A stretch of DNA of 21,285 nucleotides, from positions 1 through 21,285 of the forward strand of contig CAZYME010000035.1 of NCBI GenBank assembly GCA_964648115.1, given 5' to 3'. Of the stretch, positions 7,401 to 15,121 are shown piece by piece. Source of the DNA: CAZYME01 sp964648115 (GTDB lineage: Bacteria; Pseudomonadota; Gammaproteobacteria; Legionellales; Legionellaceae). Every line of letters begins with the position of its first letter. Position 1 is the first letter of the stretch. Below the pieces are notes generated by a model that saw only the letters and a program-made list of their open reading frames with translations, did not search any database and had not been told where the DNA came from. The position numbers and the translations under genes are program-made.

Positions 7401-9335
7401 AGCTGCTAAACTCTTTTCTAGAGATGATCGTACGTATATTTCAATAAAATCAACAAGTTGTTGATCCGCACTCTGGTGATGCAAAGCTTCTGTTAACTCA
7501 TCTAAAATTGAAGTTATCTCTTCAGCTTCACCAGCCTGCCTTTGCAAGTTATTTAATCTATGCACCAAATAGAGCATGCCGTCAAAGCGTTTCCCTTGAT
7601 CTTCTGCTGCTTCAAACATGGTACGCAGCTCGTTTAAAGGTCTACTCAGCGTTACAGGAACCAATTTTCTCTTAAGCGCCACATAATCCCCATAGTTGGC
7701 CTGGGAAATACCGTTCTTTTGCATATACGCTTGGAAAAAATCCTCTTCCAATGATTGACTACCACTAGCTGCTGCAAGCTCATGAAAAATTAGGTAGGCT
7801 TCGGCTAATTGGGGCTCTATAGCACCGACAGGTCTTATAGTGTTCCAAAATACGGTTTCAGGAGTCTGGGGTCTCATCCTCTCTTTAATGGAAGCGGGCA
7901 CAAATGCAGCCGCGGCAATTACAACCCTATCCCTGATGTTTATAAGTGTTTGTTTATTAACGAGGAATCCCGTCCAACGATTAACGGTCATACTGGGTAA
8001 TAGATACTCAGCCGTGGATGCTGCTTTACTAACGGCTGGTCCTGCACTAGTCACAACCTGAGCTGCTACGTCTACAGCTTTGTCTGCAGCTGCTCCTGCG
8101 ACTGTTTTTACGCTATCAGGTGTATAATCATATGCCACTGATCCTATAGTACCTAATACCTGTCCTGCTCCTTTTGCGACATAATCGACTGCAGCAGCAG
8201 CTTGTCTAACTCCATATTTAGCTGCCTGGTGATAGCCTTGATAATAGTCACTGTATGGTTTTAGGAATTTAGGAACCAGTTCTTCTGGCAAGCCGTGTAG
8301 CATATCGCCAATTTGGTCAAGCGCACTGAGTACATTTAGATAGTCTACCCCTTCCTCCGTCACAGTTTCAGTGCTCATAAAGGTACTGGCCGCTTGTAAC
8401 GCATCCTCAGCAGGCTTTATCAGTGTGTCGTAACAAATCTTGCCCAATGAATCAAACCGAATACCCATAGACTCAAAAAAATATTTCCGTGCGCTTGATT
8501 TTTTTGGATCCCCATCTGGAAACATCATTTTCTTTTGTTGCTCAAGCTCCCTATCATTATCAATAATCTTGTTAACGTAAGGGAGTAAATCACTTATAGC
8601 CTCTAGGGTAATCCTATCAACCGGAAGATCTGGCATAATAACCTTGCTCGCCACTTTTACAGCTTTAAGAAGATTCTTTGCTGTCCAGGCCTTCCAGCTA
8701 CTCCCTTCTTGGCTTTTTTGAATAGTATCCAATAATGAAGCCAGTACTTGAGCGTTTTGTCGAGGGGTGTAGTTATGCCCAAGGTTTTGACTCATCACAG
8801 TCATCATTCTTTCTAAAGCAAAGGGAAATGCTACCAATGAATCCAAATAGGCCGCATTACTAGCTAATGCAGCTTGATATTCTAGTAACTCTGTATTTTG
8901 TTGATCTGATATTAATTTTATATTTATCCTGTCGAGTTCTGCTCTATTGTTATTGTGCATTTGAACCAGGTGGGGGAGGAAATAATCTCTAATCAGGCGC
9001 TGTGTGGAGGAACGGTCAGTTTGCGACGTTTTTCCATCTTTTTTAACATCAGATACAATCTGTCCTACAAACAAGCCAATTTTTTGATGTAGTTCTACTA
9101 ATGCCGCTGCTCTGGGTCCGCCCAATGTATCTAGACTGACTGTTTCGTCAGTATCAAAATTGAATTGAATGACATCGTCACAGAATTTTTCCCATTCTAA
9201 ATGTTGCGTGATCACTAGACGTTTTAAGGCAATTTCTATATCAAAATCAGACTTGGTCCCGTCTGGATCAAGTACAAGTCTACATTTTTCTTTGATGTAT
9301 GCTTGCAGTGCTTCATTAGTCTGAATCACGCTCAT
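4413..9335 (-). CDS. Giant helical protein of unknown function (about 1640 aa), with hydrophobic segments; candidate effector or envelope protein
   Basis: No family or catalytic motif is recognised. The protein is mostly charged alpha-helix with likely coiled coils (about 120-170, 1085-1230 and 1400-1540). It also has an Ala/Val-rich amphipathic tract around 380-455 (VAYDYTPDSVKTVAGAAADK) and a hydrophobic stretch near 930-960 (AGTALSLAFPQALIAEIAV). A short repeat follows at about 965-1000 (PVTDFMQ, PVTDFMG, SVTDYIC). A strong two-helix membrane hairpin lies near 1280-1340 (VWVAIGIVIASKGILPAILG, then GGLWLAAAILATRVIY). The C-terminal 100 residues are polar and acidic, ending GDDIEGNGDVVKPHLHE. 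There is no signal peptide. Very large helical proteins with a late membrane hairpin and an acidic C-terminus occur among Dot/Icm effectors, but no secretion gene is visible here. I prefer the ATG at 9335; a GTG at 9353 would add six residues. Neither has a clear ribosome site. The gene is uninterrupted, so it is under selection. Confidence 0.8.
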   Translation of the reverse strand: MSVIQTNEALQAYIKEKCRLVLDPDGTKSDFDIEIALKRLVITQHLEWEKFCDDVIQFNFDTDETVSLDTLGGPRAAALVELHQKIGLFVGQIVSDVKKDGKTSQTDRSSTQRLIRDYFLPHLVQMHNNNRAELDRINIKLISDQQNTELLEYQAALASNAAYLDSLVAFPFALERMMTVMSQNLGHNYTPRQNAQVLASLLDTIQKSQEGSSWKAWTAKNLLKAVKVASKVIMPDLPVDRITLEAISDLLPYVNKIIDNDRELEQQKKMMFPDGDPKKSSARKYFFESMGIRFDSLGKICYDTLIKPAEDALQAASTFMSTETVTEEGVDYLNVLSALDQIGDMLHGLPEELVPKFLKPYSDYYQGYHQAAKYGVRQAAAAVDYVAKGAGQVLGTIGSVAYDYTPDSVKTVAGAAADKAVDVAAQVVTSAGPAVSKAASTAEYLLPSMTVNRWTGFLVNKQTLINIRDRVVIAAAAFVPASIKERMRPQTPETVFWNTIRPVGAIEPQLAEAYLIFHELAAASGSQSLEEDFFQAYMQKNGISQANYGDYVALKRKLVPVTLSRPLNELRTMFEAAEDQGKRFDGMLYLVHRLNNLQRQAGEAEEITSILDELTEALHHQSADQQLVDFIEIYVRSSLEKSLAAYEKKQFCPLLEKILDINSENVQLRQIYSKLQAGYILSDTELTLLKEFPKVPPANITFPIVQNVEDITKEVVPVLSSVKIEQAFTPKEKARQQVQVMLDKAAPICRHISEGLEKQLEACQSLRALCPNDPLKSLCDSKIAYLQALQQCNTRVLEEMKPGGKLAEQIRKITSGEVATDLLNMTSAKNMAKQLMFGAWSVPKAAMDGAGPAERVLAYALNSNEYLQGIIQAKHAFDKRFDTTPPPPELMPALGGPVLLKAERVADKAAETLVGWGRDYVVQPLATYYIAGTALSLAFPQALIAEIAVGILTRESVQKQLGAVLQPVTDFMQPIIAPVTDFMGKQQQMLKESVTDYICPMLNIEVQRILEQKAFAYVSSDPAVRSKMKEGERDSFSGFYLQYRAIQEANPILNKEDCIKYLFKGFLDGKEPVVQNNTIQEFSSEFAKLDDMLRRNDAAAKDSKETSELERELQFLMAKIDFNAPNETALVTMTIYNRLMLMQFEASKQVSKDHASKLQKKALGVLETVLTSLERADAGINTTDPADARTATRAEALLPATQRAAEIKLSELRTKLDVVSNLVDRNIRDRDDRLKADSDKKEPKQLGRTVLAAEVAKSTKTNLLYKMGRAIFSTHKAVSVWVAIGIVIASKGILPAILGAIGVAGATAANIVTGGLWLAAAILATRVIYTVVNEVIDRRDEFHGKSTGVNILTGLKCLGIGMVKSVMADVLYKRVSDIFSKFAEPAIEGAKTVRHLARAHPTRDIIDTEKVSLSVLQEQLQELQCLVKAQIKDKEIVEYAITKPDSSKFGTYKAYRAQLQTYKAIDTRAGQIEEKSKEVSATLEATQALLQKNSSNDVRWEHGVTQELKDYKEAFARLKEVMEEVNLVKKVGDKMRPEMRDYEKPVQLVSSDKKSPGLEHQNCQESRLGEDICSDAEEDLGQSTQDYKDALTHIKPVPPPSENDKIPQFKNCLTFMKPPRSSSGDDIEGNGDVVKPHLHE

Positions 9336-9372
9336 GATTATAAAAATGCCCACAATGTATATTTATAGTGCA

Positions 9373-9378
9373 ATTATA
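9373..9378 (-). promoter_or_regulatory. Possible -10 element for the giant gene
   Basis: On the minus strand a TATAAT hexamer lies 38 bases before the ATG at 9335, with a second TATAAA 11 bases downstream of it. No good -35 hexamer is found at the right spacing, so this is a weak call. Confidence 0.3.
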
Positions 9379-9416
9379 GACCTAAATCCTTAACAATTCA
9401 TTAGTTCTAATGTGGT

Positions 9417-9457
9417 ACTTCGAGACGTCGCTCTCGCTTCTCCTCAGCACGAACGGA
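9417..9457. repeat. REP-like intergenic sequence between divergent genes
   Basis: The stretch contains CTTCGAGACG, a short hairpin CGAGA-CGTCGC-TCTCG, and CTCCTCAGCACGAACGG. It resembles one half of the dispersed palindromes of the CCGTTCGTGCTGAGGAG type found in many proteobacterial genomes. The matching second arm is not present, so it may be a partial copy. It sits in the 228-bp gap between the giant gene and comEC. The remainder of that gap, with GC-rich CCCCGCCCCGCGAGAGGCG at 9482-9500, shows no clear promoter. Confidence 0.35.
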
Positions 9458-9563
9458 TCTATACAAATATTTTCAACAACACCCCGCCCCGCGAGAGGCG
9501 TCTATTGAGAACTCATAACATTTGTAATAGAGTTATCCCCGCTTCTGTCCAACCTGAGCGATT

Positions 9564-11765
9564 ATGGAAATTCTTTGCTTTTTTGCAGGGATAGCGTTTT
9601 ATTATTTAAAAAACTTGTATCCCCTATATTTTCTATGCGCACTACTCTTTTTCAGACCAAAGCTGACTTTGATTTTTTGGTTTCTGAGCGCTATTCTGTG
9701 GAGTATTTTTCATCAATGGGTAATAGCCGATGAAGGCATGCCATTGACACATTTGATCAAAAAGGCTGAGTTGCAAGGCTATGTGACCTCCATTCCAACA
9801 CGCTCCCCAACTAAAACACAATTTCAATTTTTTGCTGAGCGATTAGACGGGCATCCTGTTAAAGCCAACCTATCATTGTCTTGCTATGACCAATGCCCTG
9901 AAATCCATGCAGGGCAGCACTGGCAACTGCAAGCAAAATTGAAAAAACCCGTTAATTTAGCCAATCCAGGCGGATTTGATTATGTTGGCTGGTTAAGCTC
10001 ACGCCACATCCAATGGGTGGGTAACGTGTATCGCGCCACCTTTCAGCCGCTTAAATTAAAAAACACCTCCCCTTCTTTATTAACACTCCGTGAACAATTG
10101 GCGGCCACTCTCGAAAAACTTGATCCAGATGAAGAAACATTGGGCGTTTTTGAAGCCTTAACGTTAGGGCTAAACACTCACGTTGATAAAGCCCAGTGGG
10201 ATTTATTTCGTCGAACAGGAACGACTCATTTGATTGATATCTCAGGGGAGCATATAGCGCTTGTCGCCGGACTTACTTATTGGCTATTAAAATGGGGATG
10301 GAAACATATGGGAGCGTTCTGCCTACGTTATCCAGCACCCAAAATTGCCAGCGCAGGAGCCATTTTTGTTTCAATTGTCTATGCACTAATTGCCGGGTTT
10401 GCTGTTCCCACACAACGATCGCTCGTGACATGTTGCTTGATGCTATTTCGTCACTTTTGCAGTCAACGCTTGAGCACTTGGCAAGCATGGCGCTATGCCT
10501 TATTGGCGGTATTGGTTTTTGAACCACACTCTGTATTCATGCTGGGTTTTTATTTTTCATTTATTGCTGTGACGATTTTGATCATGATAAACCAACGCGT
10601 CAATACTACTGGAATTCGCAAAATGTTATCCCTGCAGTTTGCATGCATGTTTGGTTTAATGCCTTTGTCGTTATATTGGTTTTCTTATGGGTCTATAAAT
10701 GGTTTAGCAGCAAATCTAATAGCAATCCCTTGGGTGGGCTTTATCATTGTCCCTTTGGCTCTTATTATTGCTTTTTTAAGCCCTTGGGTGGTCATACCTG
10801 GAAGTGTGGCAATACTGAAGTGGTCTATTTCCTGTTTATTAATCTGCCTTAAATACATCGACTCTTTTGAGATGCTAAATTTTAATTTTACATTTACTGA
10901 GGCTCTTCCGGCTCTAGCACTTATGGCTGTGATGGCAATTTTTATATTTCTGCCTTTAAAGCTATTTTTCCCTGCTGCTAGCGTATTGATGATAGCTAGC
11001 TTTTTTCCCAACTTTGAGACAGTAAAACCTGGTGAGGCAAGAGTAGATGTGTTAGATGTTGGGCAAGGATTATCGGTGGTTGTAAGAACAGCTAAGCATA
11101 TACTTATTTATGACACAGGGATGAAATTTTATCAGGCCGGTGATATGGGGAAGTTGGCTATTATTCCCTATTTGAATAAATTAGGTGTTTCAAAATTAGA
11201 TAAAGTTGTTATCAGCCATCCAGATCTTGATCATCGAGGTGGGTTAGATTCGTTAGAAGAAAAATATACTATCAAGGAATTGATCGTCGATGACCCACGT
11301 TTTTATAAACGCGGGGTATCCTGTCATGAATATCCAGCGTGGGACTGGGATGGCGTATCCTTCCGATTTTTTGCTATATCTCCAGACTTGCCACGAAAAA
11401 ATAATAAATCATGTATTTTACAGATTACAACGCCTGCTGGTCATATGTTATTGAGTGGTGATATTGAAAAAACGGCTGAGAATTATTTAATTAAAACGTA
11501 TGGTAGTGAACTTGCTTCTGATGTTTTGCTGGTGCCTCATCATGGTAGTAAAACTTCCTCCTCTGAGGCATTTTTAAGGCAAGTGGCCCCTCGCTATGCG
11601 ATTGCGTCATATGGATTTGATAACAGGTATCATTTTCCACACCCAGAAGCGATGCGCGCTTATCGGCAACAGCATATTCCTGTGTTTAATACGTTGACGT
11701 GTGGGATGATTCGTGTGGATCTCAAAAGGTCAGATTTTATAGTAACTCCGTCATCTCGAACGTAG
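9564..11765 (+). CDS. comEC: DNA internalization channel ComEC/Rec2
   Basis: This encodes 733 residues, near the usual length for the family. It is the inner-membrane channel that passes single-stranded DNA into the cytoplasm during natural transformation. In order, it has N-terminal membrane helices (to about residue 45), a soluble DUF4131/OB-like region (about 50-170) and the polytopic Competence domain (about 195-475). A C-terminal metallo-beta-lactamase-like domain (about 490-730) follows. That domain shows LDVGQG (about 495), the metal motif SHPDLDH (about 549), SGDIEK (about 631) and PHHGSK (about 657). The signature usually read as SGLHIG is SGEHIA here (about 225), a Leu-to-Glu change. 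The ATG at 9564 follows a weak GAG. The gene stands alone, divergent from the giant gene and convergent with kdpD. Confidence 0.93.
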   Translation: MEILCFFAGIAFYYLKNLYPLYFLCALLFFRPKLTLIFWFLSAILWSIFHQWVIADEGMPLTHLIKKAELQGYVTSIPTRSPTKTQFQFFAERLDGHPVKANLSLSCYDQCPEIHAGQHWQLQAKLKKPVNLANPGGFDYVGWLSSRHIQWVGNVYRATFQPLKLKNTSPSLLTLREQLAATLEKLDPDEETLGVFEALTLGLNTHVDKAQWDLFRRTGTTHLIDISGEHIALVAGLTYWLLKWGWKHMGAFCLRYPAPKIASAGAIFVSIVYALIAGFAVPTQRSLVTCCLMLFRHFCSQRLSTWQAWRYALLAVLVFEPHSVFMLGFYFSFIAVTILIMINQRVNTTGIRKMLSLQFACMFGLMPLSLYWFSYGSINGLAANLIAIPWVGFIIVPLALIIAFLSPWVVIPGSVAILKWSISCLLICLKYIDSFEMLNFNFTFTEALPALALMAVMAIFIFLPLKLFFPAASVLMIASFFPNFETVKPGEARVDVLDVGQGLSVVVRTAKHILIYDTGMKFYQAGDMGKLAIIPYLNKLGVSKLDKVVISHPDLDHRGGLDSLEEKYTIKELIVDDPRFYKRGVSCHEYPAWDWDGVSFRFFAISPDLPRKNNKSCILQITTPAGHMLLSGDIEKTAENYLIKTYGSELASDVLLVPHHGSKTSSSEAFLRQVAPRYAIASYGFDNRYHFPHPEAMRAYRQQHIPVFNTLTCGMIRVDLKRSDFIVTPSSRT

Positions 11766-11820
11766 TGAGGAGGCACAGGGCCATTCCATCAAAATCATAC
11801 TGCAAGGCCATTCCCGCATT

Positions 11821-11897
11821 CCGCTGCGCTCCATACGGGCTACATTGATATCAAAACCACTTATTATAAATCATCTAGCCCGTATGGAGCGCAGCGG
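11821..11897. terminator. Long inverted repeat between comEC and kdpD, possible bidirectional terminator
   Basis: A 22-bp arm at 11821-11842 (CCGCTGCGCTCCATACGGGC followed by TA) is perfectly complementary to 11876-11897, around a 33-base AT-rich loop. It lies between the converging 3' ends of comEC and kdpD and could stop transcription from both sides, though no classic U-tract follows. The sequence type (GCTGCGCTCC...GGAGCGCAGC) also looks like a dispersed repeat. Just upstream GGCCATTCC occurs twice (11779-11787 and 11806-11814). Confidence 0.55.
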
Positions 11898-11904
11898 GAC
11901 TTCA

Positions 11905-14538
11905 TTAACTCAACGGCAGCGTAAAACGAAATGCGGCCCCGCCGTTTTCGCCGTTTTCTACCCAGATCTTACCCCCATGAATAGAAATGATTTTATGGCA
12001 AATCGCTAAACCCAACCCCAATCCGCGTTCTGTCATAACCTGTTTGCCTCGATAAAATTTTTCAAATAGCTTATTCATTTCTTCGGGAGCAACACCTGGT
12101 CCACTGTCTTCTACGCTTACAATAGCTGCTTCTAGATCAACATATGCTGAAATAGTAATCGGTGATTCAGGGGGAGTGAATTTGATGGCATTATCAACTA
12201 AATTAATAAGTACTTCTTGAATCAACCCCTCATTCACCGGTAGTGGCGGCATATTATCCTGCACATGTGTAAAGACAGGCCTATCTTTTAGTGATTTAGA
12301 AGATGTTTTAATCACAAAATCGATGATTTCTTGCAATAAAGCAGGCGATTTTGATAATTTTATATCCTGAAACTCTAACTGTATGATTCGTGAAATATTA
12401 TTGTTTAATTGATTAAGTTTCTCTATTTCATAATCAATATCTTTCCCGGTTTTTCTTATATTGTCCTCTTTGATTTCTCTTAGGCTGGTCGCCGCCCTGA
12501 TAATAACTTTTAAAGGCGTATGCAAATCATTAGCAATGGCTTCCAACAAGGTAATTCGCGCACGCTCTGTTTTGATCTTTATTTCTTTTTTTCTGGATTT
12601 CTCATGCGAACGGTCAACTTCTATTGCCAGGGCTACTTGATGGACACAGGACTCCAAAAGATCCAATTGTTCTGGTGTGAATAATTGCTGTGTTTTTGGT
12701 TGTATTCTTAACAGCCCAATTGCCCCCTGTGCTGTTAATAATGGTAAATATAATGCCTTTGAAAAAGAAAGTGTGTCGGTACCCAAGCCGGCTGCTTGGC
12801 CCATTTCATACACCCATTGGGCAATGCTTTGTTCTTTTGCGTCTAATACCTGATGAGAATTCTCACTACCAAGAATCTTAAGCTCTGTTTTATTTGGTAA
12901 TAAAGCGATGGCATCACAGTTAAACTCCTCAGCAATATAACGCGTTCCTAATGCTACTAGCTGATCAACCCCACGGGTCTTTGTCAGCTGTCGGCTAAGT
13001 GTATATAAGGCTGTAGTTTGATGTTGAATGAGACGGGCTGCGGCATCTTGACGGCGACTCAATATAGTTAAATAACTTATGATTTCAGCCACTACCAACA
13101 TTACAAACAAGGTAAAATAATATTCACTATCGGCTACCGCAAAACTATACACAGGAGAAACAAAGAAAAAATCATACGCCATAACGCTAAGAATCGAGGC
13201 TAAAATAGAGGCGCCTACTTGCCCAAATCGGGCAACAACCACCACACCTAATAAATAAACCATCACTAAATTACTAGCGCCTACTAGTGGATACAGCAAA
13301 AGATTAAACAGTGTAGTAAAGGACACAATGACCATCATAAGAACATAGGATTTCCAAGAGCTTACCCGCGGAAAACGCCCCTTTGGCGTGCGAGGGCCGC
13401 TAGAATTCCCAGTCATTATATAAACGTCAATTTCTCCAGTATGACGTAAAATTTCATCTGCCAGATTTCTATGAAACCAACCTCGCCAACGCGTGACAAT
13501 ACGCTTCCAAACCATAATTTGCGTTACATTTTGCTCATGCGCACAATTTAAGATTTCTTTTACAATATCAAAGCCAGTAAGAACGTGCGTAACCGCACCC
13601 AACTGTTCTGCCAAGCGTAAATTTTGAATAGCGCTATTGCGTTGTCGTGTCGATGACTGAAGCTGCGGGGTATCGACATATACTGCAATCCACTCTGCTT
13701 GTAAGCTGGTAGCAATTCGTTTTGCAGCACGAATCAGCTTCAAAGATTCCATCCTAGGACCAACACAAACAAGAATTTTGTCTTTTGTTGGCCAAATCTG
13801 TGTTATGCCTTCACTTTGCCGATACAGCAAAACATCAGTACCAACTCGCTCTGCCGTGATACGTAATGCTAGCTCACGCAGTGCAATCAAATTACCCTTC
13901 CGGAAAAAGTGCTCTGTTGCAAGTTCAGCTTGACGTGGGATATAAATCTTTCCATCTTGTAGGCGCTTCAATAATTCTTCTGGCGGCAAATCAACCAACT
14001 CTATGGTATTTGCTCTCTCTATCATTGAATCGGGTACAGTTTCTCTAATTGGCGCTTGAATGATTTGAGTAACAGTATCTTTTAAGCTCTCGATATGCTG
14101 AACATTGAGAGTGGTGTATACGTCAATCCCACGGTCCAACAGCTCCTGAATATCTTGCCATCGCTTTGCATGACGTAGGCCAGGAGCGTTTGAATGCGCC
14201 ATCTCATCAATTAAAATGAGACCTGGATCACGCTCTAAGGCGGCATCAAGATCCAACTCTAATGATGTGGTCCCACGATAATTAACGCTTTGTCGCAGTA
14301 GAATTTCGAATTTTTTTAATACTGATTCAATGTCTTCTCGACCATGCGATTCTGCAATACCTACTAGAACGTCCAGCCCCTGAACACGCTTTTCGAGAGC
14401 ATCGTGCAGCATCGTATATGTTTTACCAACTCCCGGAGCTGCTCCCAGGTATATTTTAAGTTTACCGCGGTTTTGCTTGCGCTCTTCTTCCTCGGTGCGC
14501 TTAAGAAACTCCTCTGGATTTGGGCGCTTGTCTGTCAT
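11905..14538 (-). CDS. kdpD: Sensor protein KdpD with phosphoacceptor His replaced by Asn
   Basis: This encodes 877 residues, close to the 894 of the E. coli protein. The N-terminal KdpD domain has Walker A GAAPGVGKT (32-40) and the DEMAHSNAPG segment. A universal-stress-type domain follows (about 245-370, CVGPRMESLKLIRAAKR). Then come four membrane helices (about 393-486), a GAF-like region (about 520-640) and a histidine-kinase core. The N-box (NLVDNAIKFT), G1 (VEDSGPGV) and G2 (GLGLGLAIC) are intact. In the H-box, where KdpD normally reads HDLRTPL, this protein has NDLHTPL: residue 670, equivalent to His673 of E. coli, is Asn (codon AAT), and the following Arg is His. Ordinary phosphotransfer to KdpE is therefore unlikely. 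kdpE is not next to it. The start overlaps the kdpC stop (ATGA), implying coupled translation. Confidence 0.92.
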   Translation of the reverse strand: MTDKRPNPEEFLKRTEEEERKQNRGKLKIYLGAAPGVGKTYTMLHDALEKRVQGLDVLVGIAESHGREDIESVLKKFEILLRQSVNYRGTTSLELDLDAALERDPGLILIDEMAHSNAPGLRHAKRWQDIQELLDRGIDVYTTLNVQHIESLKDTVTQIIQAPIRETVPDSMIERANTIELVDLPPEELLKRLQDGKIYIPRQAELATEHFFRKGNLIALRELALRITAERVGTDVLLYRQSEGITQIWPTKDKILVCVGPRMESLKLIRAAKRIATSLQAEWIAVYVDTPQLQSSTRQRNSAIQNLRLAEQLGAVTHVLTGFDIVKEILNCAHEQNVTQIMVWKRIVTRWRGWFHRNLADEILRHTGEIDVYIMTGNSSGPRTPKGRFPRVSSWKSYVLMMVIVSFTTLFNLLLYPLVGASNLVMVYLLGVVVVARFGQVGASILASILSVMAYDFFFVSPVYSFAVADSEYYFTLFVMLVVAEIISYLTILSRRQDAAARLIQHQTTALYTLSRQLTKTRGVDQLVALGTRYIAEEFNCDAIALLPNKTELKILGSENSHQVLDAKEQSIAQWVYEMGQAAGLGTDTLSFSKALYLPLLTAQGAIGLLRIQPKTQQLFTPEQLDLLESCVHQVALAIEVDRSHEKSRKKEIKIKTERARITLLEAIANDLHTPLKVIIRAATSLREIKEDNIRKTGKDIDYEIEKLNQLNNNISRIIQLEFQDIKLSKSPALLQEIIDFVIKTSSKSLKDRPVFTHVQDNMPPLPVNEGLIQEVLINLVDNAIKFTPPESPITISAYVDLEAAIVSVEDSGPGVAPEEMNKLFEKFYRGKQVMTERGLGLGLAICHKIISIHGGKIWVENGENGGAAFRFTLPLS

Positions 14539-15119
14539 TTCAGCTCATCCAATGCGATATTTAGCTGTAAAACATTAACGCGCGGCTCACCTAACAGGCC
14601 CCAGGTTCGATTTTTTATTTGTCTGGACACCAGTTGTTGAATCATTATTTCTGGCATATTGCGTTCCTTTGCAACACGCGATACCTGGTAAAATGCCGCA
14701 GCCGGGCTAATTTCAGGATCAAGTCCACTTGCAGATGCAGTCACTAAGTCAACAGGAATTAACTTATGATTGGGGGTATCAAATTGTTTGAGATACTTCA
14801 CTCTTTCTTGCACCGTTGCCAAAAAATTGGGATCAGACGGACCGCTGTTTGAGCCAGCAGAGGCTGCACCATTATAAGGATAAGGATGGGTTGCTGAAGG
14901 CCGCCCCCAGAAGTAATTAGTAGAAGAAAAAGCCTGTCCAATAAAAACCGAGCCAATTGCTTTACCATTTTTCTCAATCATGCTCCCATTGGCCTGTTTT
15001 GGAAAAAAAAGCTGGGCTAAGGCTGTTACTGTAAGTGGATAAATTAAGCCCGTTAATAAGGCCAGTACAAGAAGCAGAATAATAGCAGTTTTTATTTGAC
15101 TAACGGTTTCTGTAAACAT
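14535..15119 (-). CDS. kdpC: Potassium-transporting ATPase subunit C
   Basis: This encodes 194 residues, the normal family size. It is the single-span subunit of the KdpFABC inner-membrane pump that stabilises the complex and helps KdpB bind ATP. Residues 8-36 form the one membrane helix. Family motifs follow: IGSVFIGQAF, YFWGRPSA, SAGSNSGPSDP, VTASASGLDPEIS and, near the end, GEPRVNVLQLN. The start is two bases after the kdpB stop, with GGGAG just upstream inside the kdpB 3' end. The stop overlaps the kdpD start. Nothing is unusual. Confidence 0.95.
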   Translation of the reverse strand: MFTETVSQIKTAIILLLVLALLTGLIYPLTVTALAQLFFPKQANGSMIEKNGKAIGSVFIGQAFSSTNYFWGRPSATHPYPYNGAASAGSNSGPSDPNFLATVQERVKYLKQFDTPNHKLIPVDLVTASASGLDPEISPAAAFYQVSRVAKERNMPEIMIQQLVSRQIKNRTWGLLGEPRVNVLQLNIALDELK

Positions 15120-15121
15120 GA

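Noticed and set aside
11766..11904. Search for kdpE or a small RNA after kdpD
   Set aside because: It holds only the inverted repeat and a short duplicated 9-mer; no ORF or promoter is visible.
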